A DNA stretch of 64,000 nt, taken from contig CAKUPP010000003.1 in the NCBI GenBank assembly GCA_934675165.1, forward strand, positions 32,221-96,220. Direction: 5' to 3'. The notes below the pieces were generated by a model, which did not search any database, had not been told where the DNA came from, and saw only the letters and a program-made list of their open reading frames with translations. The position numbers were made by a program, and so were the translations under genes. Origin of the DNA: an uncultured Eubacteriales bacterium (GTDB lineage Bacteria > Bacillota > Clostridia > Oscillospirales > Acutalibacteraceae). Positions 26,469-36,084 of the stretch are shown here, one piece after another (positions within the stretch are counted from its first letter, which is position 1; each line of letters begins with the position of its first letter).

Positions 26469-26503
26469 CTTGTGTGCGTTGTGATGCATATAAGTGTTTT
26501 TTT
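26469..26503 (+). terminator. Terminator of the GG-leader pair
   Basis: A 9-bp stem (CTTGTGTGC with GCATATAAG, two G-U pairs), 8-base loop and seven T. Confidence 0.65.
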
Positions 26504-26665
26504 ATCTTTTGATTTTTTGGTGTAGTTCCCTATGCTTAAAATTTTTTAGTAATAAAAAAATCGCGCTAAAGACGTAATTTGATGATGAAATAAATATTAT
26601 GAATTATATTTTGGCTTTGTAAGTAAATAATTTATTATAAATACATGGTCGGAAGGGTGTTGTGA

Positions 26666-29600
26666 ATGGGTATATGGGATAAATTAAAAAAAATGTCAAA
26701 GGATGTATCCAAAAGTGGCATAAGTTTTATAAAGGGTAAGTCAGGAGACGCAAGTAAATTGTCGGATGCGTTAGATGATTTGGCAAAAAAAATAAACAAT
26801 AAAACAGAATGGGATACACTTTATAAAGAAGCTGTAGCAAATGTAACTTTAAAGAAATATTATTTGAAGAATATAAAAAATAGTTCTAAGGTTAATTCAA
26901 TTGCAGGATTATCAATAACTACGCTGATTAATGCTTTAAAGGAAAATAACCCCAATGAAAGAGTACAAAAAGCAAAAGCGGCTTTTCTTTTGAGTAATGG
27001 TGATCGTATTAGTGCGGGAGTAATAACAAAAAAATTTAAAGATTTATCAGGTAATTTACTTTCAAGTGATGACAGTGTAACAGAAACAATGAAAAAAGCT
27101 GTTGAAAGTGAAGGTAAGACTGATAAAAAAATTGAACAAAATTTAGATCAAATTTTTGCACGTGAAACCAAGGTCAAAACTGTTATGGAGTATGAAATTG
27201 TCGGAAAAAGTGCAGAAAACTTGCTGAATGCTATCGAGCGCAGTGGAGAAAAAAATACGGGTTGTGCAAAACAAATAAAGCTGGATCAGATGGGGAAATT
27301 TGTAATAGATAAAACTTCTAAATTAATAGAAGAGAATTTTTTTTCTAATTGCAGTGATTTAACATCAGTAGATATACCTGACAATATTACGAGTATTGGG
27401 AAAAATGCATTTTGCAATTGTAAAAAATTAAAGTCAATAACAGGAATGAATCGTGTACAAGTTATAGAAGACGGTGCTTTTTCTGGTTGTGAAGGTTTAA
27501 CATCAATAACAATACCTAAAAGGGTTACAAGCATTGGAAAAAGTGCATTTTCCGGTTGCAAAGGATTAAAATCAGTGATAGGCATGGCTGGTGTTACAAG
27601 TATAGAAAATGCTACATTTTATGGTTGCAATGGTTTAACATCAATAGATATACCTAGTAAAGTTACGAGTATTGGAGAAAGTGCATTTTGTAATTGCACA
27701 AAATTAACAACCATAACAGGATTAAACAGTGTTACAAGTATAGGAAATTATGCGTTTTACGGTTGTACCAGTTTGGAATCAATAAAAATACCTGGTAGTG
27801 TTACGAATATAGGAGAGTGGGCTTTTAATGATTGTACAAAGTTAAAATCTATAGAGATACCAAATAATGTTAAAGACATTGAAATTGGTACATTTTGTAA
27901 TTGTACAAGCTTAACAACCATAACAGGATTAAATGGTGTTAAAGCCATAAAGTTCAGTGCATTTTATGGTTGTGCAAGTTTAGGAAAAATAGAAATACCT
28001 GATAGTGTTGAAAGTATAGAAGATCAGGCTTTTAAGGGTTGCACAAAATTAAAGGAAATAAAAATACCTACTCGTGTCACGAATTTAGGGAAAAATGTTT
28101 TTAATGGTTGTGCAAGCTTAAAATCAATAACAATACCTGCCAGTATCAAAAGTATAGGAAAAAACATTTTTAATGGTTGCGCAGGATTAACATCAGTGAC
28201 TATATGTAATGGTGTTAAAAGTATAGAAAATGATGCTTTTAATGGTTGTGCAAGTTTAACATCGATAAAAATACCGAAAAGTGTTACAAGTATAGGAAAC
28301 GATGCTTTTAATGGTTGTACAAGTTTAAAGGAAATAGAAATACCTGGTAGTGTTACATGTATAAATGATGGGACTTTCAGCGGCTGTGCAAGTTTAACAT
28401 CAATAACAGTACCGAAAAGTGTTACAAGTATTGGAGCGAAAGCTTTTAATGGCTGTGCAAGTTTAACATCGATAACAATACCGGAAAGTGTTACAAGCAT
28501 TGGAGCGGAAGCTTTTAATGACTGTGCAAGTTTAACATCGATAACAATACCGAAAAGTGTTAAAAGTATTGGAACGAAAGCTTTTAGTGGTTGTACAGGT
28601 TTAAAGGAAATAGAAATAAAGGGTATTGAAAGTATAGGAGACAACGCATTTTTGAATTGTGGATTTTTAAATTCGATATCTATATCTGGAAAGATCACAA
28701 CAATAGGTAATGATATGTTTCGTGAGCTTCGGTTAACCTCAATAACAATGCCTGATAGTATTAAAAGTATAGGTGATAATGCTTTTTACAATTGTGGTTT
28801 TTTGACATCAATAACAATACCTGATAAGGTTACAAGTATTGGGAAAAATGCGTTTTGTGGTTGTAAAAAATTAACAACAGTAACAGGGTTGAATAATGTT
28901 AAAAGTATAGGTGTTCAGGCTTTTAAGGATTGCATAAGCTTAACAGAAATAGCAATGCCTAAAAGTCTTGAAAAGCTTGAAAAGATAGAAGATAGTGCTT
29001 TTGAGGGTTGTAAAGGTTTAGAGAAAATAGAAATACCGGTTAGTGTTACAAGTATAGGTAACAACGTTTTTCAGGATTGTGCAAATTTGAAATCAGTAAC
29101 AATACCTGGTAATGTTACGAATATTGGAAAAAACATTTTTTCTAGCTGTAAAAAATTAACAACAATAACTATACTAGAGGGTGCTACAATTATTGGGGAA
29201 CGTATATTTAGTAATTGCACAAGTTTAACATCGATAACAATACCAAAAACTGTTACGAGTATTGGAAGTGGTGCTTTTAGTAGTTGTACAGGATTAACAT
29301 CAATAGAAATGCCCGCTAGTATTACGAGGATTGGAGATCTTGCTTTTAGCGATTGTAAAAGTTTAACAAATATAATAATACCTGGTAAGGTTACGAGTAT
29401 AGGGAAGAGCGCGTTTGGTGGTTGTACAGGATTAACATCAATAAAAATACCTGCCAGTGTTACAAGTATTGGAGAGTATGCATTTAATAATTGTGCCAGT
29501 TTAACATCAGCGGAGATATTGGGTTCTGTAAATTCAATGGGAAAGAACGCCTTTAATAATTGTGCAAAATTAGCATCAGTAGAAATACAAAATGCTATAT

Positions 29601-32125
29601 TAATAGGTGAACGAGCATTTGGAGGATGTACAGATTTAACATCAGTGAAGATGTCTGCTAGTGTCACGAGTATAGAATCATGGGCTTTTTACAATTGTAC
29701 AAATTTAGCAAAAATCGAAATACCTACAAGTGTTAAAAGTATTGGAGCTAGTGCTTTTCAGGATTGTACAGGATTAACATCAATAGAAATACCTAATAGT
29801 GTTACGGAAATCGGGAAATTTATTTTTAAGGGTTGTACAAACTTGACGTCAGTGACAATGCCTTTTATTGTTGATGGTATTAAAGGAATTGTCGGTGATG
29901 ATTTTAAAGGTTCAATACAAATATCTGGTGTTGCTATGTCTGGTAGTGTTAATAGTATAGAAGATGATGCTTTTTCTGGGTGTGTAGGATTAAAGGAATT
30001 AACAATACCAGACGGTGTTAAAAGTATTGGAGCTGGCGCTTTTCAAAAATGTACAGGATTGAGGTCAATAACAATACCTAACAGCGTTGCAAGTATAGGT
30101 AATAACGCGTTTAAGGGTTGTGCAAGTTTAAATGAAATAACAATACCTATAAGTGTTAAAAGTATCGGAGATAACGCCTTTAGTGAATGTAAAGGATTAG
30201 CGTCATTAGAAATGTTTGGTGCCGTAAATTCAATGGGAGTAAGCGTGTTTTCTAAGTGCTTAAAATTAACATCAGTAAAAATACGAAATGCTGCAGTAAT
30301 AGGTGTACAAGCATTTGAAGGATGTACAGGTTTAACGTCAGTGGAAATATCTAATAGTGTTACAAGTATTGGAGGGAATGCGTTTAATAATTGCACCAGT
30401 TTAACATCAATGAAAATACCTAGTAGTGTTACGAGTATTGGAAAGCGCGCGTTTAATAATTGCACCAGTTTAACATCAATGAAAATACCTAGTAGTGTTA
30501 CGAGTATTGAAGAGCATGTTTTTGATGGTTGTGCCAGTTTAACATCAATAGAGATACCTGATAATGTTACGAGTATAGGCAGTAGCGCTTTTTTGGGTTG
30601 TGCCAGTTTAACATCGATAGAAATACCTAATAGTGTTAAGAAAATCGGGCAATACGCTTTTTCCGGTTGCAAAGCCTTATTAACAATACCATTTATTGTC
30701 AACATTATGAAAGTACGTGTTCTTGATGGGTTCGAAGGTTCAGTAAAAGTATCTGGTGGTGATGTATCTGGTGAAGATGCAAGTATAGGAAATGATGCTT
30801 TCAAAGGGTGTACATTTTTAAAAGAATTAATAATACCTGATGGTGTTACAGGTATAGGGGATAATGCTTTTAGTGGATGTACTGGTCTGACGTCAATAAA
30901 AATACCTAACAGCGTTGCAAGTATAGGTAATAACGCGTTTAGGGGTTGTATAGGTTTAAGTGAAATAACAATACCTAACAGTGTTACAAGTATCGGGGAT
31001 AACGCCTTTGGTGGATGTAACGGATTAACGTCATTAAAAATGTTTGGTGCCGTAACTTCAATGGGAGTGAGCGTGTTTTCTAAGTGCTCAAAATTAACAT
31101 CAGTAGAAATACAGAATGCTACAGTAATAGGTGAAATGGCATTTGATGAATGTAAGGGTTTGATATCAGTGGAAATATCTGCCAGTGTTAAAAATATAGG
31201 TGATAATGCTTTCAATAAATGTGAGAAATTAGGGACAGTAACGGGATTTGAGGGTGTTGAATCTATAGGAAAAAACGCTTTTAGTAATTGTAAAAATTTA
31301 AAATCAATAACAATACCTGATAATATTAAGAGTATAGGCACTAGTGCTTTTTCTTTTTGCACCAGTTTAACATCAATAACAATACCTGCTAAGATTAATA
31401 GTATTGGGAATTTTGCTTTTTCTAATTGTTTAGCTTCTATAACAGTACCTTTTAGCATTAGTGGTAAAATTATGGAAAGCGAAGTCTTTGGTGTTTTCAA
31501 AGGTTCAATAACCATACCTGGAGGCACTGCGCCTGATGGTGTTACAAGTATAGGAAATGATGCTTTCAAAGAATGTAAAGTTTTAAAGGAATTAACAATA
31601 CCGGATGGTGTTACAAGTATAGGAAATAACGCTTTTAGTAGATGTACTGGTCTGACGACAATAACAATACCTAACAGTGTTAAAAGTATAGGGGATGGAG
31701 CATTTAATGGTTGCACAAGTTTGACTTCATTGAAAATATTGGGTAATGCAGAGTCAATAAATGCACTACCCGCTAGTATTGAAAAAATTGGACTAAGAGC
31801 TTTTTACGGTTGTTCCAGTTTAAGTGAAATAACACTATCTAGCAAAGATAATATTGATATTGGAAATTACGCTTTTGGTAACTGCAAAAGTTTAACAACA
31901 ATAAAAATATCAGGTAACAAGGCAATAATGGGCCAGTGGGCGTTCGCTAATAGTAATAACTTAAAATCAGTAATACTGCCAAGTAATGATACGCCTAAAC
32001 AATACAAATTTTCAGATTATATAATAAAGTCAGCTAAAATAGAGGTGGTTGTGGGTAAAACAAAATACACAAGTTTTCAAGAGGCTGAAGACAACAAATT
32101 TCAGGATTTGAATAAAAATAAATAA
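26666..32125 (+). CDS. Giant BspA-type leucine-rich-repeat (LRR_5) protein
   Basis: 1819 residues, GGAAGGG before the ATG. Residues 1-220 form a non-repetitive, helical, Lys-rich head with no signal peptide and no membrane segment. From ~225 to ~1790 the protein is an array of about 60-65 units of 23 residues with pattern AFxxCxxLxxIxIPxSVxSIG, the LRR_5 family of BspA-like proteins. Larger repeats are superimposed: a 276-residue block (12 units) occurs twice and part of it three times, each with an irregular insert beginning PFIV or PFSI. LRR_5 proteins bind other proteins and are often adhesins, but without a signal peptide this one would be cytoplasmic or exported by another route. No anchor at the C-terminus. 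Confidence 0.85.
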   Translation: MGIWDKLKKMSKDVSKSGISFIKGKSGDASKLSDALDDLAKKINNKTEWDTLYKEAVANVTLKKYYLKNIKNSSKVNSIAGLSITTLINALKENNPNERVQKAKAAFLLSNGDRISAGVITKKFKDLSGNLLSSDDSVTETMKKAVESEGKTDKKIEQNLDQIFARETKVKTVMEYEIVGKSAENLLNAIERSGEKNTGCAKQIKLDQMGKFVIDKTSKLIEENFFSNCSDLTSVDIPDNITSIGKNAFCNCKKLKSITGMNRVQVIEDGAFSGCEGLTSITIPKRVTSIGKSAFSGCKGLKSVIGMAGVTSIENATFYGCNGLTSIDIPSKVTSIGESAFCNCTKLTTITGLNSVTSIGNYAFYGCTSLESIKIPGSVTNIGEWAFNDCTKLKSIEIPNNVKDIEIGTFCNCTSLTTITGLNGVKAIKFSAFYGCASLGKIEIPDSVESIEDQAFKGCTKLKEIKIPTRVTNLGKNVFNGCASLKSITIPASIKSIGKNIFNGCAGLTSVTICNGVKSIENDAFNGCASLTSIKIPKSVTSIGNDAFNGCTSLKEIEIPGSVTCINDGTFSGCASLTSITVPKSVTSIGAKAFNGCASLTSITIPESVTSIGAEAFNDCASLTSITIPKSVKSIGTKAFSGCTGLKEIEIKGIESIGDNAFLNCGFLNSISISGKITTIGNDMFRELRLTSITMPDSIKSIGDNAFYNCGFLTSITIPDKVTSIGKNAFCGCKKLTTVTGLNNVKSIGVQAFKDCISLTEIAMPKSLEKLEKIEDSAFEGCKGLEKIEIPVSVTSIGNNVFQDCANLKSVTIPGNVTNIGKNIFSSCKKLTTITILEGATIIGERIFSNCTSLTSITIPKTVTSIGSGAFSSCTGLTSIEMPASITRIGDLAFSDCKSLTNIIIPGKVTSIGKSAFGGCTGLTSIKIPASVTSIGEYAFNNCASLTSAEILGSVNSMGKNAFNNCAKLASVEIQNAILIGERAFGGCTDLTSVKMSASVTSIESWAFYNCTNLAKIEIPTSVKSIGASAFQDCTGLTSIEIPNSVTEIGKFIFKGCTNLTSVTMPFIVDGIKGIVGDDFKGSIQISGVAMSGSVNSIEDDAFSGCVGLKELTIPDGVKSIGAGAFQKCTGLRSITIPNSVASIGNNAFKGCASLNEITIPISVKSIGDNAFSECKGLASLEMFGAVNSMGVSVFSKCLKLTSVKIRNAAVIGVQAFEGCTGLTSVEISNSVTSIGGNAFNNCTSLTSMKIPSSVTSIGKRAFNNCTSLTSMKIPSSVTSIEEHVFDGCASLTSIEIPDNVTSIGSSAFLGCASLTSIEIPNSVKKIGQYAFSGCKALLTIPFIVNIMKVRVLDGFEGSVKVSGGDVSGEDASIGNDAFKGCTFLKELIIPDGVTGIGDNAFSGCTGLTSIKIPNSVASIGNNAFRGCIGLSEITIPNSVTSIGDNAFGGCNGLTSLKMFGAVTSMGVSVFSKCSKLTSVEIQNATVIGEMAFDECKGLISVEISASVKNIGDNAFNKCEKLGTVTGFEGVESIGKNAFSNCKNLKSITIPDNIKSIGTSAFSFCTSLTSITIPAKINSIGNFAFSNCLASITVPFSISGKIMESEVFGVFKGSITIPGGTAPDGVTSIGNDAFKECKVLKELTIPDGVTSIGNNAFSRCTGLTTITIPNSVKSIGDGAFNGCTSLTSLKILGNAESINALPASIEKIGLRAFYGCSSLSEITLSSKDNIDIGNYAFGNCKSLTTIKISGNKAIMGQWAFANSNNLKSVILPSNDTPKQYKFSDYIIKSAKIEVVVGKTKYTSFQEAEDNKFQDLNKNK

Positions 32126-32285
32126 AACACGGATAAAATAAAATTCTTGTTTGGGGAAATATAATATATTTATTGAAAGATTTATGGTTACATGAAAATC
32201 TAGTTTGATGGGTTCAAAATGTATAACTTAATTGTGGGTCTAAAATTATTTGGGCTCACTTTATTAATTTTTTATATTATTGTTG

Positions 32286-32314
32286 TTGACTATTTTTTTT
32301 TAATAAGCTATAAT
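32286..32314 (+). promoter_or_regulatory. tRNA-Thr promoter
   Basis: TTGACT and TATAAT with a 17-base spacer, 15 bases before the tRNA. Confidence 0.75.
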
Positions 32315-32329
32315 TACTGTGTGAAGAGC

Positions 32330-32405
32330 GCTACCGTGGCTCAGTTGGTAGAGCAGCGGATTCGTAATCAGCAGGTCGGCGGTTCGAGTCCGCCCGGTAG
32401 CTCCA
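32330..32405 (+). tRNA. tRNA-Thr(CGT), CCA encoded
   Basis: The acceptor stem GCTACCG pairs with CGGTAGC, the D arm is GCTCAGTTGGTAGAGC, the anticodon loop TTCGTAA has anticodon CGT, the T arm is GGCGGTTCGAGTCCGCC, and TCCA ends the gene. The anticodon stem GCGGA/TCAGC has one G-A mismatch at its middle pair. Confidence 0.93.
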
Positions 32406-32511
32406 TCGATTTGTGTAGATGATTTTTTCGTGTAATTGAATGAGTTCAAGTATGTACTTTATTTGTATTGTATACTTGAGGATAATGTGTGATTTTGTGT
32501 TATTTTACGTA

Positions 32512-32540
32512 TTGCAAAAAAGAATATTGTATGGTAAAAT
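32512..32540 (+). promoter_or_regulatory. rplS promoter
   Basis: TTGCAA and TAAAAT with a 17-base spacer and an extended TGG before the -10. It leaves a 5' leader of about 95 bases. Confidence 0.55.
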
Positions 32541-32583
32541 GACTATCGTGTGCACTTTTGTTTGTGTATATCAAAAAATATCA

Positions 32584-32617
32584 GCATTCCTCTGCTTGTT
32601 ATATTTTGCAAGAATGC
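32584..32617 (+). promoter_or_regulatory. Hairpin in the rplS leader
   Basis: GCATTC (32584-32589) pairs with GAATGC (32612-32617), with an inner TGC/GCA. Leaders of L19 genes are often autoregulatory; this could be such an element, not proven. Confidence 0.35.
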
Positions 32618-32642
32618 GTGGATGATTTTGGAGGAAAAGATT

Positions 32643-32987
32643 ATGGATTTGTTGGCTAAAATTTCTGGTTCTTCATTAAAGGAAAAGTTGCCTGAATTTA
32701 ACGTTGGAGACACTGTTAAGGTTGATGTTAAAATTAAAGAAGGCGAAAGAGAAAGAATTCAAGTGTTTGAAGGAACTGTGATTGCCAAAAAGGGTAGTGG
32801 TATATCTGAGACGTTTACCGTGAGAAAGGTTTCTTATGGTTTTGGCGTTGAGAGAATATTCCCGATTCATGCTCCCAGTGTTAGTGACGTAAAAGTTATC
32901 AGAAGGGGACGCGTGCGCAGAAGTAAGCTTTATTACTTGAGAGATCGTGTTGGTAAAGCTGCAAAAGTTAAGGAAAAAATAGTTTAG
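32643..32987 (+). CDS. rplS: 50S ribosomal protein L19
   Basis: 114 residues from ATG 32643, chosen because GGAGG lies eight bases upstream; the frame is open further but those residues are leader. Family motifs: FNVGDTVKVDVKIKEGERER, GISETFTVRKVSYGFGVERI, FPIHAPSV, RRGRVRRSKLYYLRDRVGKAA. It lies at the subunit interface. A terminator follows at once. Confidence 0.96.
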   Translation: MDLLAKISGSSLKEKLPEFNVGDTVKVDVKIKEGERERIQVFEGTVIAKKGSGISETFTVRKVSYGFGVERIFPIHAPSVSDVKVIRRGRVRRSKLYYLRDRVGKAAKVKEKIV

Positions 32988-32993
32988 CAGTGG

Positions 32994-33016
32994 AGAGGGA
33001 TACGTTCCCTCTTTTT
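32994..33016 (+). terminator. Terminator of rplS
   Basis: AGAGGGA and TCCCTCT around a 5-base loop, then TTTT. Confidence 0.75.
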
Positions 33017-33082
33017 GTTGTATGATTGAAGTATTTTAAATAAATAATATTGTTGTAAATTCAAAAACAAGGAGTATTACAT

Positions 33083-33673
33083 ATGTTTAATGAGTTAGAT
33101 AATAAATGTAAAGATGATATGATTGACGATAAACCTGAAAACTCAGCTACAAATTTTTCAAAATTCTGTTTTGAATGGCTTGAAAATTTAGTCCAAGTAA
33201 TGGTTGTGTTTGTTTTTTTAATGACGTTTATATTCAGAGTGGTTACAGTGGATGGACAATCTATGGAAAACACTCTTTTTAATCAAGATAGGCTTATAAT
33301 CTTGAGGTGGCACTATGTCCCTAAAAATGGAGATATTGTTGTTATAAAGCAAGGTGAGATGCTGGATAAGCCCATAGTGAAGAGGGTTATAGCAACTGAA
33401 GGTCAAAAGCTTGATATAGATTTTGATGCAGGAACAGTCACAGTAGATGGTGTTACATTGAATGAAAGCTATATTAAAGAACGTATGTATGTGAGAGGAA
33501 ATGCGAAAATTCCTTCTGTAATTCCGCAAGGGTACAGTTTTGTTATGGGAGATAATAGAAATCATTCTGCAGATAGCCGATTTAATGAAATTGGTCTTAT
33601 TCCGCATAAAAATATAGTAGGAAGAGCAAGTTTTAGAATTTTTCCATTTAATAGAATAGGTTCACTTTATTGA
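33083..33673 (+). CDS. lepB: Type I signal peptidase
   Basis: 196 residues, AAGGAG before the ATG. One N-terminal membrane segment (~32-52, VQVMVVFVFLMTFIFRVVTV) leads to the catalytic Ser in DGQSMENTLF, the Lys in KPIVKRVIATEGQ and the box GYSFVMGDNRNHSADSRFNEIGLI. It cleaves signal peptides outside the membrane. First of a tandem pair that are clear duplicates. Given the many exported proteins in this window, two peptidases with slightly different preferences would make sense. Confidence 0.94.
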   Translation: MFNELDNKCKDDMIDDKPENSATNFSKFCFEWLENLVQVMVVFVFLMTFIFRVVTVDGQSMENTLFNQDRLIILRWHYVPKNGDIVVIKQGEMLDKPIVKRVIATEGQKLDIDFDAGTVTVDGVTLNESYIKERMYVRGNAKIPSVIPQGYSFVMGDNRNHSADSRFNEIGLIPHKNIVGRASFRIFPFNRIGSLY

Positions 33674-33779
33674 TGTATTTTTGAATTTAGCCGCATAAAT
33701 ATAGTTTTGAAATAATTTATCTAATTTTAGATAGAGTTTAAGTCATGAAAAATTGAATGTGGTGAGGGGTATTAAAAAT

Positions 33780-34379
33780 ATGTGTGAATCAACTGGCAGA
33801 CGTATGTGTGATATAAACAACTTGAATAAAAGGGATGACACAATAAAAAATCCAGCAGGCAAATTTTCTTCATTTTGTTTTGAGTGGCTTGAGTGTATTG
33901 TTCAAGCTGTGATTGTTGTTGTTTTTTGTATGACTTTTATGATTCGTGTTGTGACTGTGGAAGGGCAATCCATGGAAAATACTCTTCATAACAATGATAA
34001 ACTTGTTGTGATGCGCTGGCATTATATTCCAAAAAATGGTGACGTTGTTGTGATAAAACACGGACAAATTATAGATAAACCAATAATAAAAAGAGTTATA
34101 GCTACAGAAGGGCAAAGCATCAGCATAGATTTTAGAAAAGGTAAAATTATGTTAGATGGCGAGATATTAAAAGAAAATTATATAAAAGAAACTATGTGGT
34201 TAGAAGGTGATTATTCTATACCTGATGTTATTCCTAAAGGATATAATTTTGTTATGGGTGATAATAGAAATCATTCTACTGATAGCAGATTTGTAGAAGT
34301 TGGTTTAATACCAAATGAAGACATAATTGGGAAAGCAGGGTTTAGAATTTTTCCATTTAATAAAATTGGGCTAATATAG
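33780..34379 (+). CDS. lepB: Type I signal peptidase, second copy
   Basis: 199 residues from ATG 33780, with GAGGGG ten bases upstream; a TTG at 33753 is less likely. It is colinear with and very similar to the preceding gene: membrane segment VQAVIVVVFCMTFMIRVVTV, Ser in EGQSMENTLH, Lys in KPIIKRVIATEGQ, GDNRNHSTDSRF. Changes are concentrated in the substrate-facing loop between the Lys box and GDNR. Genes of rnhB-type housekeeping follow. Confidence 0.93.
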   Translation: MCESTGRRMCDINNLNKRDDTIKNPAGKFSSFCFEWLECIVQAVIVVVFCMTFMIRVVTVEGQSMENTLHNNDKLVVMRWHYIPKNGDVVVIKHGQIIDKPIIKRVIATEGQSISIDFRKGKIMLDGEILKENYIKETMWLEGDYSIPDVIPKGYNFVMGDNRNHSTDSRFVEVGLIPNEDIIGKAGFRIFPFNKIGLI

Positions 34380-34538
34380 AACTTGTATGAACTCCAATGC
34401 ATTTAGTTATGTGTTGGAATTAATTTTTCTTAATATGAAAAGTTTTTTTCTGAAAGAAACATAAAAAGTTATTAGATAAATTACCAACAAAAGAAGAAAT
34501 AAATTTGTATTTGAATGTAGAAGTAGGTGCAGAGTAAT

Positions 34539-35474
34539 ATGGATATGTATCAAAAAAGAAAGATGAGAGCCGAAAAGAAAAATAATGATTGTCAAGGAAG
34601 TTTTTCAAAAGCTGTCATTTCGTGGTTTCCGGGCCATATGGCTAAAGCAGAACGTTATCTTAAAGAAGATTTAAAAAAAGTTGATATGGTAGTGGAAGTT
34701 CTTGATTCCAGGATACCACTTAGCAGCCAAAACCCCGATTTAGATAAAATTATAAATAATAAACCTAAAATTATTGTGCTTAACAAGTCTGATTTGTCGG
34801 ATGAAAAAATTACTTCTAAGTGGATTGAATATTTTAAAAATCTTGGCAATATTTGTATCCCATTTAGTATTTATAATCTCAAAAACATTGAAATTTTTAA
34901 AAACAACGTTAAAATTTTGATGAATAAAAAATTGGAAAATCAAAAATTAAAAGGCTTTTTGAATCCAAAAGTAAGGATTATGATTGTGGGGATTCCTAAT
35001 GTTGGAAAATCATCACTTATAAATAAAATTTCGAAAAATAAAAAGGCGAAAGTAGAAAATAGGCCAGGAGTAACAAGGCGTAATCAGTGGTTTTCTGCCG
35101 GGGATTGTATTGAAATTTTGGATACTCCTGGTGTGCTTTGGCCAAAATTTGAAAATGAAACTGTGGCATACAATTTATCTTTTACTGGTGCAATAAAGGA
35201 TAATGTACTAGATGTGGAGGATCTTGCTCAAAATTTTATAAATGAAACAAAGAGTATTTATTATGTGAATTTTTCTAAAAGGTTTAAATTGAGTGAAGAT
35301 GTATTTAAAAATTTTTCGTGTGAATCAATTATTGAAGAGATAGCACGAAAAAGAGGAATGATTTTGCCAGGTGGAGATATCGACAAATTTAGAGTTTCCA
35401 AAACTATTTTAGAGGAATATCGTAGTGGAAAACTGGGTAAAATCACACTAGAGATTCCTGAAAATTTTTGTTAA
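34539..35474 (+). CDS. rbgA: Ribosome biogenesis GTPase RbgA (YlqF)
   Basis: About 311 residues. It is needed for late 50S assembly. The GTPase motifs are circularly permuted as in the YlqF/YawG family: NKSD (G4, ~84) comes before GIPNVGKSSLINK (G1, ~150) and DTPG (G3). The N-terminus has the WFPGHMAKAE signature, and the end is the RNA-binding ANTAR-like helical part. Start ATG 34539 (AGGTG upstream) is preferred over GTG 34527. It begins the rbgA-rnhB-yraN cluster, the usual Firmicute order. Confidence 0.94.
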   Translation: MDMYQKRKMRAEKKNNDCQGSFSKAVISWFPGHMAKAERYLKEDLKKVDMVVEVLDSRIPLSSQNPDLDKIINNKPKIIVLNKSDLSDEKITSKWIEYFKNLGNICIPFSIYNLKNIEIFKNNVKILMNKKLENQKLKGFLNPKVRIMIVGIPNVGKSSLINKISKNKKAKVENRPGVTRRNQWFSAGDCIEILDTPGVLWPKFENETVAYNLSFTGAIKDNVLDVEDLAQNFINETKSIYYVNFSKRFKLSEDVFKNFSCESIIEEIARKRGMILPGGDIDKFRVSKTILEEYRSGKLGKITLEIPENFC

Positions 35475-35487
35475 TAAAGGAGAAAAA

Positions 35488-36084
35488 ATGGATTGGCTTG
35501 AGTATGAAAAAAAATATAGTGAAAATGGTAAAAAGATTGTTTGCGGCGTTGATGAAGCTGGAAGAGGGCCACTCGCGGGTCCGGTTTGTGCAGCTGCAGT
35601 AATTTTGCCCGAAGGACTGGCTATAGATGGTGTTAATGATTCAAAAAAATTAAGTGAAAAAAAGCGTGAAATTTTATATGAAATAATAAAAAATAAATCT
35701 GTAAGTTATAGTATAAATTTTGCGAGTGTAGAAGAAATTGAAGAGTTAAATATATTACAAGCTACATTTTTAGCAATGAAAAGGGCAATTAATGGATTGA
35801 GTAAAATTCCGGACGTAGCATTGATTGATGGAAATCGTGCTCCGAATCTAGAAATTAAAACTGTTACTGTTGTAAAAGGTGATTCTTTATCTCATTCTAT
35901 TGCATGTGCTTCAATTTTGGCAAAAGTTACACGTGATGCACTTATGAAAGATATGGCATCTAAATATCCTGAATATTTTTTTGAAAAACATAAAGGATAT
36001 GGTACTGCACTTCATGTAGAAATGATAAAAAAATATGGACCTTCACCGATACATAGATTGAGTTTTTTGAGGAAAATAAAATGA
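35488..36084 (+). CDS. rnhB: Ribonuclease HII
   Basis: 198 residues. It removes RNA from RNA-DNA hybrids and single ribonucleotides. Active-site motifs: CGVDEAGRGPLAGPV with the DE pair, ALIDGN (~110), and SIACASILAKVTRDALM (~143). The C-terminus has GYGTALHVEMIKKYGPSPIHRLSF. AAAGGAG before the ATG. Its stop overlaps the next start (ATGA). Confidence 0.96.
   Translation: MDWLEYEKKYSENGKKIVCGVDEAGRGPLAGPVCAAAVILPEGLAIDGVNDSKKLSEKKREILYEIIKNKSVSYSINFASVEEIEELNILQATFLAMKRAINGLSKIPDVALIDGNRAPNLEIKTVTVVKGDSLSHSIACASILAKVTRDALMKDMASKYPEYFFEKHKGYGTALHVEMIKKYGPSPIHRLSFLRKIK

Noticed and set aside
30043..31716. 557-residue reverse-strand ORF inside the LRR_5 gene (and smaller ones at 28024-28698 and 29071-29667)
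   Set aside because: Periodic antisense shadow of the 23-residue repeats; stop codons are avoided because of the repeat composition, there is no ribosome site, and the product has a 23-residue hydrophobic periodicity mirroring the sense strand.
26666..32125. Possible CRISPR array because of regular short repeats
   Set aside because: The 69-bp periodicity is coding (23 codons), repeats are degenerate and contiguous without unique spacers, and no cas genes are present.
32219..32422. 67-residue ORF
   Set aside because: It runs through the tRNA-Thr gene and its promoter and has no ribosome site.
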